This document shows, in pieces, positions 1 to 7,719 of a stretch of DNA of 54,701 nucleotides; within the stretch, counting starts at the first letter, position 1; each line of letters begins with the position of its first letter. Origin of the DNA: Bacteroidia bacterium (GTDB taxonomy: Bacteria; Bacteroidota; Bacteroidia; J057); assembly GCA_022760475.1 (NCBI GenBank), contig JALEFZ010000003.1, positions 1 through 54,701 on the forward strand, given 5' to 3'. Made by a program: the position numbers and the translations under genes. Under the pieces are notes generated by a model. The model was not told the origin of the DNA. It saw only the letters and a list, made by a program, of their open reading frames with translations, and ran no database searches.

Positions 1-1
1 C

Positions 2-412
2 AACAACAAAGAAAATCAGGCCAACCTCAACAAATTTCTTCGTCAGCTCCAAATTCAAGATCAGAATAAAACAGGCAGAATTGCTATCCATACGGCTGAG
101 GCGATAGAAATTCTGGAAGTAGATCAAATAGTTCGATGCCAGGCAGAGAGCAATTATTCAATTTTTTACATGGCCAACGGCAAAAATTGGGTAGTATCCA
201 AAACCTTAAAGGAGTTTGTACAAAAGCTGGAGCCATACGGTTTTGTTCGTACCCACAGGTCTCACCTGATCAACATGGACTATATCCTGAAGTTCAGAAA
301 AGCAAAATCGCACCAAATTGAACTAAAGGATGGCACAGTACTCACCCTTTCTGCCGGGAGGAGAGAGGAGTTTATGAGGAAATTTGCTGAAAAATTTGGA
401 ATGGATGATTAA
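2..412 (+). CDS. LytTR-family response regulator, C-terminal part (5' end outside window)
   Basis: The reading frame is open from the first bases of the window, so the gene begins upstream. The visible 136 residues hold a LytTR DNA-binding domain: a stretch reading IEILEVDQIVRCQAESNYS, then the typical 'F.R.HRSHLIN..YI' segment (FVRTHRSHLINMDYI) and a C-terminal LSxxRREEF motif. In this family the domain follows a receiver domain phosphorylated by a LytS-type kinase; that part is not visible here, so the receiver is an inference. The gene is convergent with pstB, leaving only 6 bp between stop codons and no visible terminator. An ATG at 170 starts only a fragment of the domain and is not the real start. 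Confidence 0.9.
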   Translation, partial: NNKENQANLNKFLRQLQIQDQNKTGRIAIHTAEAIEILEVDQIVRCQAESNYSIFYMANGKNWVVSKTLKEFVQKLEPYGFVRTHRSHLINMDYILKFRKAKSHQIELKDGTVLTLSAGRREEFMRKFAEKFGMDD

Positions 413-418
413 TCCTAC

Positions 419-1195
419 TCATCCAAAATCCCCACTTATATAATTTTTAGTTAAATCGTGAATAGGGCTTTCAAATAGTTCTCTGGTTGGCCTATATTCA
501 ATCACTTCCCCAAGGTACATGAAAGCAGTTCGATCAGCGACCCTTTGGGCTTGCTGCATGTTATGGGTAACCACGATAATGGTATAGTCTTTCTTGAGTT
601 CAAGCATGAGTTTCTCAACCTTATTCGCACTAATGGGATCAAGGGCTGAAGTCGGTTCATCCATCAGTATGATTTCAGGCTTTACGGCTATGGCCCTTGC
701 AATACATAAGCGTTGCTGTTGCCCCCCTGACAAGGCCAAGCCAGATTTATCAAGGCTGTCTTTTACTTCATCCCATAGCGCTGCCCCTTCAAGCGATGTT
801 TTAATTACATCTTGCAAGTTCTTCCCTGAGGTTCCGCCAGCAATTTTTAATCCGTAGGCTACATTTTCAGCGATGGATTTGGGAAAAGGATTAGGCTTTT
901 GAAAAACCATACCAATTCTTCTTCGGATATCAACCACATCAAGCTCTTTGTCATAAATGTTTTTCCCATCCAGGAATATCTCCCCACTCACCCTTGCTAT
1001 GGGAACCAGGTCATGCATCCTGTTTATCGCCCTCAGAAGCGTAGATTTCCCACAACCTGAAGGGCCTATAAGGGCGACGATTTCTTTTTCAGGGATATCC
1101 ATGCTAATTCCCTTCAATACTTCTTTATCACCAAAAGAAAGGCGGAGATCCCTCACTTTTAATTTGGCAGCATCTAAGTTTTCTGACATGCTCAT
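419..1195 (-). CDS. pstB: phosphate ABC transporter ATP-binding protein PstB
   Basis: The ATPase subunit that drives high-affinity phosphate import through PstA/PstC at the inner membrane. The 258 residues are full length for the family. Walker A GPSGCGKST is at about residues 44-52, the ABC signature LSGGQQQRL near 157, and Walker B IILMDEPTSALDP near 175. Its start overlaps the end of pstA by 4 bp (ATGA type), so the two are translationally coupled in a pstS-C-A-B order read on the minus strand. No phoU follows; the next gene is convergent. Initiation could also be at the third residue (Met). Confidence 0.98.
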   Translation of the reverse strand: MSMSENLDAAKLKVRDLRLSFGDKEVLKGISMDIPEKEIVALIGPSGCGKSTLLRAINRMHDLVPIARVSGEIFLDGKNIYDKELDVVDIRRRIGMVFQKPNPFPKSIAENVAYGLKIAGGTSGKNLQDVIKTSLEGAALWDEVKDSLDKSGLALSGGQQQRLCIARAIAVKPEIILMDEPTSALDPISANKVEKLMLELKKDYTIIVVTHNMQQAQRVADRTAFMYLGEVIEYRPTRELFESPIHDLTKNYISGDFG

Positions 1196-2040
1196 CTCAT
1201 TTGTGCTTTACGGAATCTGTAACGAAGAATAAAGGCAGAAATATTCAAAAGAAGGATCAGTGAAATCAATACAAGGGCAGTCCCATAAGCCAAGGGCCTT
1301 ACCTCCTCCATAGCATGGTGTTGGGTGGAGAGGATGTAGAGGTGGTATGGGAGTACCATGAAAGGATCAAACACCGATTGAGGAAGGTACCTGAGATAGT
1401 ATAAGGCCCCTGTAAATAAAATTGGGGCAGTTTCACCTGCTGCTCTAGACAAGCCCAAAATTGCTCCAGTAAGGATACCAGGAACTGCATTGGGAAGTAC
1501 ATTGGTTCGAATGGCTTGCCATTTCGTAGCTCCCAGAGCCAACGCACCTTCACGGTAAGAATCTGGAACAGTCTTTAGGGCTTCTTCTGAGGTAGTGATG
1601 ATGTAGGGTAAAGTTAATAATCCCAATGTCATCCCTGCGGCTAGTACGGATGCTCCGAATCCCAATCCATTGACAAATATTGCCACTCCAAAAAGTCCAT
1701 AAATGATAGATGGGACACCTGCAAGATTCCTGATTGATGCACGAATAAGTTGAGTCATCCAATTTTCCTTGGCATACTCATTCAGGTAGACGGCTGCGCC
1801 CACCCCAAGTGGAATGGAAAATAGTGCCGTAATCAGGGTTACCAGCGCAGTTCCTACGGTGGCTGGCCAAATACCCCCCTCCGTATTTCCATTTCTGGGA
1901 AAATCGAAAACAAACTCAAAGGAAATAACGCTGCTTCCCTTGTACAACAAATCATATACAACTATCCCCAGAAAGGCTGCCACAATAAGTGTGAAAACCA
2001 ACATAAGGTTAATTCCTATCCATTGTTTGGCTTTTCTCAT
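1192..2040 (-). CDS. pstA: phosphate ABC transporter permease PstA
   Basis: One of the two permease subunits of the phosphate importer. The 282-residue protein has about six hydrophobic segments and a conserved cytoplasmic EAA-like loop (EALALGATKWQAIRTNVLPNAVPGI) that contacts PstB. The order behind pstC with a 3-bp gap and ahead of pstB with a 4-bp overlap confirms the assignment. The N-terminal MRKAKQWIG followed directly by a membrane segment supports the chosen start. Confidence 0.97.
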   Translation of the reverse strand: MRKAKQWIGINLMLVFTLIVAAFLGIVVYDLLYKGSSVISFEFVFDFPRNGNTEGGIWPATVGTALVTLITALFSIPLGVGAAVYLNEYAKENWMTQLIRASIRNLAGVPSIIYGLFGVAIFVNGLGFGASVLAAGMTLGLLTLPYIITTSEEALKTVPDSYREGALALGATKWQAIRTNVLPNAVPGILTGAILGLSRAAGETAPILFTGALYYLRYLPQSVFDPFMVLPYHLYILSTQHHAMEEVRPLAYGTALVLISLILLLNISAFILRYRFRKAQMR

Positions 2041-2043
2041 GCT

Positions 2044-2916
2044 TTAGTATCTGAATTTGGAGGCTACCCATTCTGCAACAATATTAACCAACAAACTTAT
2101 TGTAAAAAGCACTGCCCCAACTGCAAACAAGGAGAAGTAATGGGTTGTACCATAAGCGACTTCGCCCAGTTCAATAGCAATAGTAGCAGTCAGTGTCCTT
2201 ATAGAGTCGAAATAGCTATTGGGCATCGATAGGTTATTTCCCGTTACCATCAAAACCGTCATGGTTTCACCGATGGCACGTCCCATCCCCAAGACCATAG
2301 CGGCTATGATGCCTGAAAAGCTAGCAGGCAGGGTAACACGAGTGAGTGTGATCCACCTGTTGGCTCCCAGCGCATAAGAAGCTTCTTTGAAAGAATTGGG
2401 CACTGCCCTTATCGCATCTTCCGCTACGCTGACAATGGTCGGCAAGGCCATAACCGCCAACAAAATAGACCCATTCAGGGCATTGAGGCCATTATTCAGA
2501 CCAAAAGTCGAGGCAATGGCTGGGCCTAAAAGGACAATACCCAAAAAACCAATCACAACCGAAGGGATACCAGCAAGCATCTCCAGGATCGGTTTTAGGA
2601 TCTCCCTGACCCTGGCAGGGGCAATTTCTGAAAGATAGGCAGCGCTACCAATTCCCAGCGGAACTGCTATGATCATAGCTCCCAGGGTTACCATGAGGGT
2701 AGACACCAACATGGAACCAATACCATAGGAGGCCTTTTCGTAGGCAGAGGGGTTCCAGGTAGAACCAAAAAGAAACTCCAAAGGATTTATCTCGGCAAAC
2801 GTCCGGATTCCATTGATCAACAACATTAGGAAAATCCCCAGAAGGATGAGTACCGAAAGCATGCCTGCACCTAAAAAAAGGTAGCTGAAAAGACGATCTG
2901 TTCTGTTTCTATTCAT
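2044..2916 (-). CDS. pstC: phosphate ABC transporter permease PstC
   Basis: Second permease subunit of the Pst importer. It has 290 residues, a first membrane helix at about residues 12-35, about six helices in total, and an EAA-like loop (EASYALGANRWITLTRVTLPASFSGI). The ATG overlaps the last 8 bp of pstS, and the gap to pstA is 3 bp, so the four pst genes form one transcript. PstC and PstA share the fold; this one is called PstC because it follows pstS and has the longer N-terminal region with the segment after helix 1 typical of PstC. Confidence 0.97.
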   Translation of the reverse strand: MNRNRTDRLFSYLFLGAGMLSVLILLGIFLMLLINGIRTFAEINPLEFLFGSTWNPSAYEKASYGIGSMLVSTLMVTLGAMIIAVPLGIGSAAYLSEIAPARVREILKPILEMLAGIPSVVIGFLGIVLLGPAIASTFGLNNGLNALNGSILLAVMALPTIVSVAEDAIRAVPNSFKEASYALGANRWITLTRVTLPASFSGIIAAMVLGMGRAIGETMTVLMVTGNNLSMPNSYFDSIRTLTATIAIELGEVAYGTTHYFSLFAVGAVLFTISLLVNIVAEWVASKFRY

Positions 2917-3817
2917 AAAGACCGTTTTGCTTATTAATCATTACATGTTCAGGAGAAAGGGGATAATAACCCTCACGCGATACCAATTCCTGGCCTTCAC
3001 GACTCAACTCAAACTGTATGAATTCAAGGATTTTCCCTGAAGGCTTTCCATTTGTGAATTGGTAAAGAGGACGGGTGATGGGATAGGCTCCACTGGTGAT
3101 GTTATCCTTTTCCAAGGGTGAGATAAAAAGGCTGTCCTGAGCTATGTTCAATATTTTTAGTCCATCTACTATGCTTCCATTCTTTTTTACCACGTAGCCA
3201 AGCCCTACATAACCAATGGCAGAGGGATCTTCCCTAACCCCAGCTACAATTTGAGCGTTGCCGTTCATTTGCTTTGCTTCAGGAGAATAATCTGCCTTAA
3301 GAAAATTATCTCGAAAAAAGATGTAGGTACCTGAATTGTTTTGCCGCCCATAAAGGTTAATCTCCAGGTCTTCTCCACCAAATGCTTTCCAATTATCTTT
3401 TTCACCCCTGAAGATTTCTCCCAACTGTGAAGTTCCAAGGCCATCAAGCGGGTTTTGGTCATTCACAATGATGGCAAGGGCGTCCACTGCGAAAAGGGTG
3501 GTAAAAACCTTAACGCCTTGAGATTCTGCCAATGAAATTTCCTTCTCCTTCATGGGCCGAGAAGAATTGGCAATATCAGTCTTGCCATTTATAATGGCGG
3601 CAATTCCGGTTCCTGACCCTCCCCCAGTAACTGCAATAGAAACCAGTGAATCTTTATCCATATAGGCCTCTGCGAGGGATAAAGCAAGACTTACTTCGGT
3701 ATCAGAGCCTTTTAGTTGTAAGAGGGAATAACCTTTTGGAGCCTTTGAGCATGAAGAAGTTATCAAACTCAAGGCTAAGATAATATGAAGAATAATTACA
3801 AATAAAGGCCTCGCCAT
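2909..3817 (-). CDS. pstS: phosphate-binding lipoprotein PstS
   Basis: Periplasmic phosphate-binding component. The 302-residue protein starts with a lipoprotein signal peptide whose lipobox ends at Cys23 (LITSSC), so it is probably anchored rather than soluble. The phosphate-binding region is recognisable: a Ser/Thr/Gly loop TGGGSGTGI followed by GKTDIANSSRPMKEKE, and later GRQNNSGTYIFF. It is the first gene of pstSCAB. Phosphate starvation control is expected from the family, but no Pho-box-like repeat was recognised in the 69 bp to the next gene. Confidence 0.96.
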   Translation of the reverse strand: MARPLFVIILHIILALSLITSSCSKAPKGYSLLQLKGSDTEVSLALSLAEAYMDKDSLVSIAVTGGGSGTGIAAIINGKTDIANSSRPMKEKEISLAESQGVKVFTTLFAVDALAIIVNDQNPLDGLGTSQLGEIFRGEKDNWKAFGGEDLEINLYGRQNNSGTYIFFRDNFLKADYSPEAKQMNGNAQIVAGVREDPSAIGYVGLGYVVKKNGSIVDGLKILNIAQDSLFISPLEKDNITSGAYPITRPLYQFTNGKPSGKILEFIQFELSREGQELVSREGYYPLSPEHVMINKQNGLYE

Positions 3818-3886
3818 ACTTACAAGGTAAGTGGCCTAAATTATGATCCTGTTAAGGACACATTAAGTTCAGAACATATTTACTTT

Positions 3887-4438
3887 CTACCAGGTGATGG
3901 GGACGGAAACCTTGGTTTGGTCCCATGCCAGGGTCATATTGAGGACTTCCTGGTACGCAAAATCAATGGTAAACATCTCCAAGGACTGGGAAAGGCTTTC
4001 AACAGCCACACTGGTAGTAAGCACATCAAATTCTGCCTTACGGGAAGCGTCAGCATTAAAGTCTACCCCCCATGGATACATTTCGCTATTGAAAATGACT
4101 TTCCATTCATTCTGTCCTGGGATCGTCCAAAGGGTGTAGGTTCCAGCCTTCAGCACTTCACCTCCTATGGTGAGATCTTTGTTGCTGGTGAAGGTGGTAG
4201 CTTCATTGGCTCCTGTGCGCCAAACCACATCGTAGGGTACCAGTTCCCCAAAAATAATCCTTCCCTTTTTAGAAGGCCTGTTGTAGAACACCTCAATTTT
4301 AAGATCTCCTTCAGAAAACGATGCTGTTTCCTCTGGGCTATGGCTTTTGGTATAGTTTCGAAATCCCCAGAATAGCAGCATTAAAATTACTACCAAGCTG
4401 GCAATGCCAATAAGTACATTTCGTAAAGTCTTGTTCAT
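3887..4438 (-). CDS. DUF2911 domain-containing membrane-anchored protein
   Basis: A 183-residue protein with an N-terminal membrane anchor or uncleaved signal (residues 8-26) and a single DUF2911 domain of about 145 residues. The domain is recognised by VFYNRPSKKGR.IFGELVPYD.VWRTGANEAT and GTYTLWTIPG....VIFN near its middle. The biochemical role of DUF2911 is unknown; it is common in Bacteroidota, usually secreted. It lies 69 bp upstream of the pst operon in the same orientation but is separated from the exonuclease gene by about 60 bp, so membership in either operon is unclear. Confidence 0.9.
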   Translation of the reverse strand: MNKTLRNVLIGIASLVVILMLLFWGFRNYTKSHSPEETASFSEGDLKIEVFYNRPSKKGRIIFGELVPYDVVWRTGANEATTFTSNKDLTIGGEVLKAGTYTLWTIPGQNEWKVIFNSEMYPWGVDFNADASRKAEFDVLTTSVAVESLSQSLEMFTIDFAYQEVLNMTLAWDQTKVSVPITW

Positions 4439-4498
4439 GAGGGTTTAGTTAATTGAAGGATTTGTATGGTTAAGGAATCCTGAGAATGCTTAGTCTAC

Positions 4499-5203
4499 CT
4501 AGACGGTTATATGCTTGAGTAGATTTTTCTCACGAAGATAAAATTCATGTGAAAGTTTAAGAAATAATTTTGCGGTAATCATGGCATCTCCCCACGCTCG
4601 ATGTCGATCCTCCATGCTGATATTGTAACGCTTACAAAGCTCATCCAGTCCATAATTTGAAGCCTCTTGAGGATAATTTCGCCTGGAAGCCTGATCCAGT
4701 TTTTGCGCCATGAATGCTGTATCAATTTTGGGATTGAATAGGAAGAATTTCTCCATACCCAGTCTCCTAAGTACCATTTCAACCATACTTACATCAAAAT
4801 ATATATGGTGAGCAATAAGTACATCTGCTTGAATGTAGTTCAGCAACTTTTTTATGGCTTCTAATTCATCCTCACCCCCCATTCTGACTTCTCCCGGCAG
4901 AAGTCCATGGACAGAAATACTTTCCATGCCCGGTTTTCTTTCTGCAGAAACCAGCAATTCAAAGGAATCCTTGATCCAGATTTCCCCATTTCGAATGGCA
5001 ACCGCTCCAATCTCCAGAATTCTATCGTTTTGAATGTTAAGACCTGTCGTTTCTGTATCAAAAACCACCATCCTCAAATCTGCCCACTTGCTGCGGGGAC
5101 TGGCTTTTTGCTTGAAAGCCTTCAAGTAGTCACACACAAAGTCAGGCAACTCTCCTCTATTGCACCTTCCCTTTAGTCTATTTATGTTGACATTATCGAA
5201 CAT
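4499..5203 (-). CDS. 3'-5' exonuclease, DnaQ/DEDDh family
   Basis: A 234-residue DEDDh exonuclease. Exo I is FDTETTGL with Asp49 and Glu51; Exo II is AHHIYFDVSMV with Asp at its centre; Exo III is HRAWGDAMITAKL with the catalytic His and Asp. Proteins of this size act as a proofreading-like epsilon subunit homologue or as an RNase T-like exonuclease; sequence alone does not decide. The start lies 8 bp after the stop of the DUF294 gene, so they are one transcript. This pairing recurs in many bacteria and suggests a shared process, perhaps nucleotide or nucleic-acid turnover. Confidence 0.93.
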   Translation of the reverse strand: MFDNVNINRLKGRCNRGELPDFVCDYLKAFKQKASPRSKWADLRMVVFDTETTGLNIQNDRILEIGAVAIRNGEIWIKDSFELLVSAERKPGMESISVHGLLPGEVRMGGEDELEAIKKLLNYIQADVLIAHHIYFDVSMVEMVLRRLGMEKFFLFNPKIDTAFMAQKLDQASRRNYPQEASNYGLDELCKRYNISMEDRHRAWGDAMITAKLFLKLSHEFYLREKNLLKHITV

Positions 5204-5211
5204 GAAAGTGC

Positions 5212-7161
5212 TTAACTTAGAAACACATTGAGGTTGAAGCGGGTTTTCAGGATACTTTGGAGGCTTTCTATGGTTCTGAAAGCATATTTTAAGGTTTGCT
5301 TCTCAATTTTATTTAAAGAGTCTGGATGGATAAATCTCCCTGAATTCCTGTTTCTGAAACCGTGTAATGCCCTGTATCGAATCATCAAGCCATACGCCAT
5401 GGCTGCTTCCTGGTAGACTTCCGCATTTTGGGGCTCCAGTTCCGCCAGCTTTTCAAGCCTTTTCATGGTATGGGTAATTTCAGGTACCTTGTAAGAAAGG
5501 ATCAAAACCCTTGCTGCATCTGTAATGGGCATCATCCCTCTGGCTTTGATGTCAAACTCATCTTTATTCTTCCCTCCACGCTCCACAATGAAATTTCTAA
5601 AAAAGCTAAGTGGAGGCGGATTTTTTACAGCATTCGCTGCAAAGAAATTAATGAAGCCCCTGGCTGTATCCATGCTCTCATGTAGATAAGAAGTTAATTC
5701 TTCAACCAATGAGATCTTCCCAAAAGCTCCCCTGAAATCAAAAAATATGGATGAATTTAACAACGCCTCGGGATCAGGAGTGTACATCCAATCCCTGAAA
5801 TGGGCTTTCCATACTGACAGACTCACATTCCATTTAGGATTGCTGGCCATGATTTCTCCCTTACAGTGGGCAAAACCACAAGCTTCAATCACATCTGTAA
5901 TGTGTGTGCCAAGTTTAAGGAAATAGGCGGCCACTTCCTCCTTCATTTCTTCAGGAGGATCTTCATAAATGATGGCGTTGTCCTGATCGGTGCGGAGCAA
6001 CTGCTCTCCCCTCCCCTCTGAGCCCAGCGACATAAAGCAAAATGCTTCCTTAGGCCTTATTTCACCTGCCTCGTCCATTTTTCTCAGGCTTAATTCTACT
6101 GCTTTCTTGATCAGGGCATCGTTTATTTCGGTCATCACCTGGGTAATGAAAAAGATGCTGATTTCCTGCTCGAGGTACGAATATATCAATTGGGCAGCTC
6201 TGTCGCGGATTTGCCTGAGTTTCTCTTGATTTTTGGCATGCCTGATCCTTTTGATAAGGACTGCGGGGTTATTCCCCTGGGACAATAACACATCATGCTC
6301 GGTGATGATTCCTACAAAACGGGTTTGGGGAGTCCCATCTTCTGTAACCACCAGGTGCCTTACATTGTGTTTCATCATGGTCAGGATGATTTCCGCCATG
6401 GTTTCGCCTTGTGGTACGGTCAACACGGGTCGGCTCATGATTTTGGTAATAGGAGCATTGATTCCAAAAAGGCCATTTCCAATTTTTCGGGTAAAATCGA
6501 CATTGGTAACAATCCCAACGGGCAAGAGCTCATCATTGGCTACCACAAGCGAACCTATGCCCATCTCGGTCATGATATCGGCGGCATCCTTGATGGTGTT
6601 TTCGGGCTTGATGAAAGCAACTTCGCCTTTGTGCTTAAGCACGATCACATCTTCCTCACGAAAAAGCACAGAAGCGCTTCGGCTCTCCCCAAGTTCGATC
6701 CTTGCCCGATTCATTTTTTTGCCCTGCTCACGGATAATGGACATACCCGCAGCCAAGCCAGAGGCAAAGAACATGGCTACTTCAGGAAATTTGGATAGGG
6801 TAGCTTTAAATTCCTCAGCAGGAATCAGATACAGCAAGGCTTCTTCACTCACCTTCGCACTGGAAACATAGGGACTTCCACTGAGAACTGAACGTACCCC
6901 AAAGGTATCTCCCACATCACATACATCTATCAGTCGGGTATCTTCTTCATATTCCTTAAAAATCTCTACACGACCTTTTTGAAGCACAAATACCACTCCT
7001 TCATTTTCTTCCCCCTCCTGAAAAATGAATTCATTCTCCGCAAAAAACTTCATCCGGATGGATTCAGCCAATGTCCTAAGGTTCTCTTTGGGAATGTAGG
7101 CATAGGGAGGATAATGATGAAGGAAGTCAGAGGTTCTAGTAGCCAGGCTTTGAGAAATCAT
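5212..7161 (-). CDS. cNMP-binding / CBS pair / DUF294 nucleotidyltransferase-like protein
   Basis: A 649-residue soluble signalling protein. Order of domains: cyclic-nucleotide-binding domain (about residues 25-140), two CBS domains (about 185-310, including VAFIKPENTIKDAADIM), a DUF294 nucleotidyltransferase-like domain with a GSxxR...DxD motif (GSEGRGEQLLRTDQDNA), and the DUF294 C-terminal helical domain. The family resembles GlnD/GlnE-type nucleotidyltransferases, but the substrate is unknown. I use the Met of MISQSLATRTSDF as start because the 24 residues upstream (to 7233) are hydrophobic and non-conserved. It precedes the exonuclease by 8 bp. Two class III cyclases in the window could supply its ligand. 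Confidence 0.92.
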   Translation of the reverse strand: MISQSLATRTSDFLHHYPPYAYIPKENLRTLAESIRMKFFAENEFIFQEGEENEGVVFVLQKGRVEIFKEYEEDTRLIDVCDVGDTFGVRSVLSGSPYVSSAKVSEEALLYLIPAEEFKATLSKFPEVAMFFASGLAAGMSIIREQGKKMNRARIELGESRSASVLFREEDVIVLKHKGEVAFIKPENTIKDAADIMTEMGIGSLVVANDELLPVGIVTNVDFTRKIGNGLFGINAPITKIMSRPVLTVPQGETMAEIILTMMKHNVRHLVVTEDGTPQTRFVGIITEHDVLLSQGNNPAVLIKRIRHAKNQEKLRQIRDRAAQLIYSYLEQEISIFFITQVMTEINDALIKKAVELSLRKMDEAGEIRPKEAFCFMSLGSEGRGEQLLRTDQDNAIIYEDPPEEMKEEVAAYFLKLGTHITDVIEACGFAHCKGEIMASNPKWNVSLSVWKAHFRDWMYTPDPEALLNSSIFFDFRGAFGKISLVEELTSYLHESMDTARGFINFFAANAVKNPPPLSFFRNFIVERGGKNKDEFDIKARGMMPITDAARVLILSYKVPEITHTMKRLEKLAELEPQNAEVYQEAAMAYGLMIRYRALHGFRNRNSGRFIHPDSLNKIEKQTLKYAFRTIESLQSILKTRFNLNVFLS

Positions 7162-7301
7162 CGGGTAATGAGGTGCTTCTTTATATTCTAGGAATTTAAA
7201 AATATATGAAATTAATGAAATATAAAGAAACAAAGCTCATTCTACTGAATATCAATAGTCATACATGGCTTTCCCCTTCAAAAGTCTACCTGGAATCAGG
7301 A

Positions 7302-7652
7302 TTAATTAAAATACTCCTTTGCTGCCGCCACTACCTTTTTGGTATTCCCAACGAAAATCTTGTCGTCTATGATAATCACTGGTCTTTTGAGAAAGGTATA
7401 TTCCTCCAGGATATATTTCCTGTAATCTTCCTCTCCCAATTCCATTTCATTGAGGCCCATAGATCTGTATTTCATGGCCCTTCGGCTAAAGAGTTGCTCA
7501 TAACTGCCAGCCAGCTCCTTCATCCTGTCTATTTCTTCCTCAGTAATGGGTTCTGACTTAATTTCGCGAAGTTGCACTTCAGGGCCAGGTTGTAATTCTT
7601 TGAGAATGCGCTGGCAAGTGCTACAAGTGGCGAGGTGGAATATCTTTGTCAT
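7302..7652 (-). CDS. ArsC/Spx-family thioredoxin-fold protein
   Basis: A 116-residue protein of the ArsC/Spx superfamily, close to the usual 110-120. An N-terminal CxxC (Cys10 and Cys13 in LATCSTCQR) and the C-terminal FLKRPVIIIDDKIFVG segment, with its conserved Arg-Pro, are diagnostic of the fold. Glutaredoxin-dependent arsenate reductases have one N-terminal Cys with distant Args, while Spx has CxxC and binds RNA polymerase alpha. The CxxC favours a redox or Spx-like role, but this is not certain, and no ars genes are nearby. It is transcribed divergently from the cyclase, with a good -7 box only 5 bp before its ATG. Confidence 0.88.
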   Translation of the reverse strand: MTKIFHLATCSTCQRILKELQPGPEVQLREIKSEPITEEEIDRMKELAGSYEQLFSRRAMKYRSMGLNEMELGEEDYRKYILEEYTFLKRPVIIIDDKIFVGNTKKVVAAAKEYFN

Positions 7653-7657
7653 AGCGT

Positions 7658-7665
7658 CAAATTTA
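7658..7665 (-). promoter_or_regulatory. Bacteroidota -7 box (TAAATTTG) of the ArsC/Spx-like gene
   Basis: On the minus strand the sequence reads TAAATTTG followed by five bases and then the ATG at 7652. It matches the TAnnTTTG -7 consensus exactly. The expected transcription start falls at or within a base or two of the ATG, implying a leaderless or nearly leaderless mRNA. No clear -33 TTTG was identified. Confidence 0.5.
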
Positions 7666-7719
7666 GGTAAAAAAGGAATTACTGCTCCATTTCCTTAACT
7701 TCAATACAAAGCGGAAGTT

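Noticed and set aside
3917..4375. 152-codon plus-strand frame
   Set aside because: Antisense to the DUF2911 gene, whose domain is clearly recognised.
6233..6871. 212-codon plus-strand frame
   Set aside because: Antisense to the CBS region of the DUF294 protein; Ser/Thr/Leu-rich with no family features.
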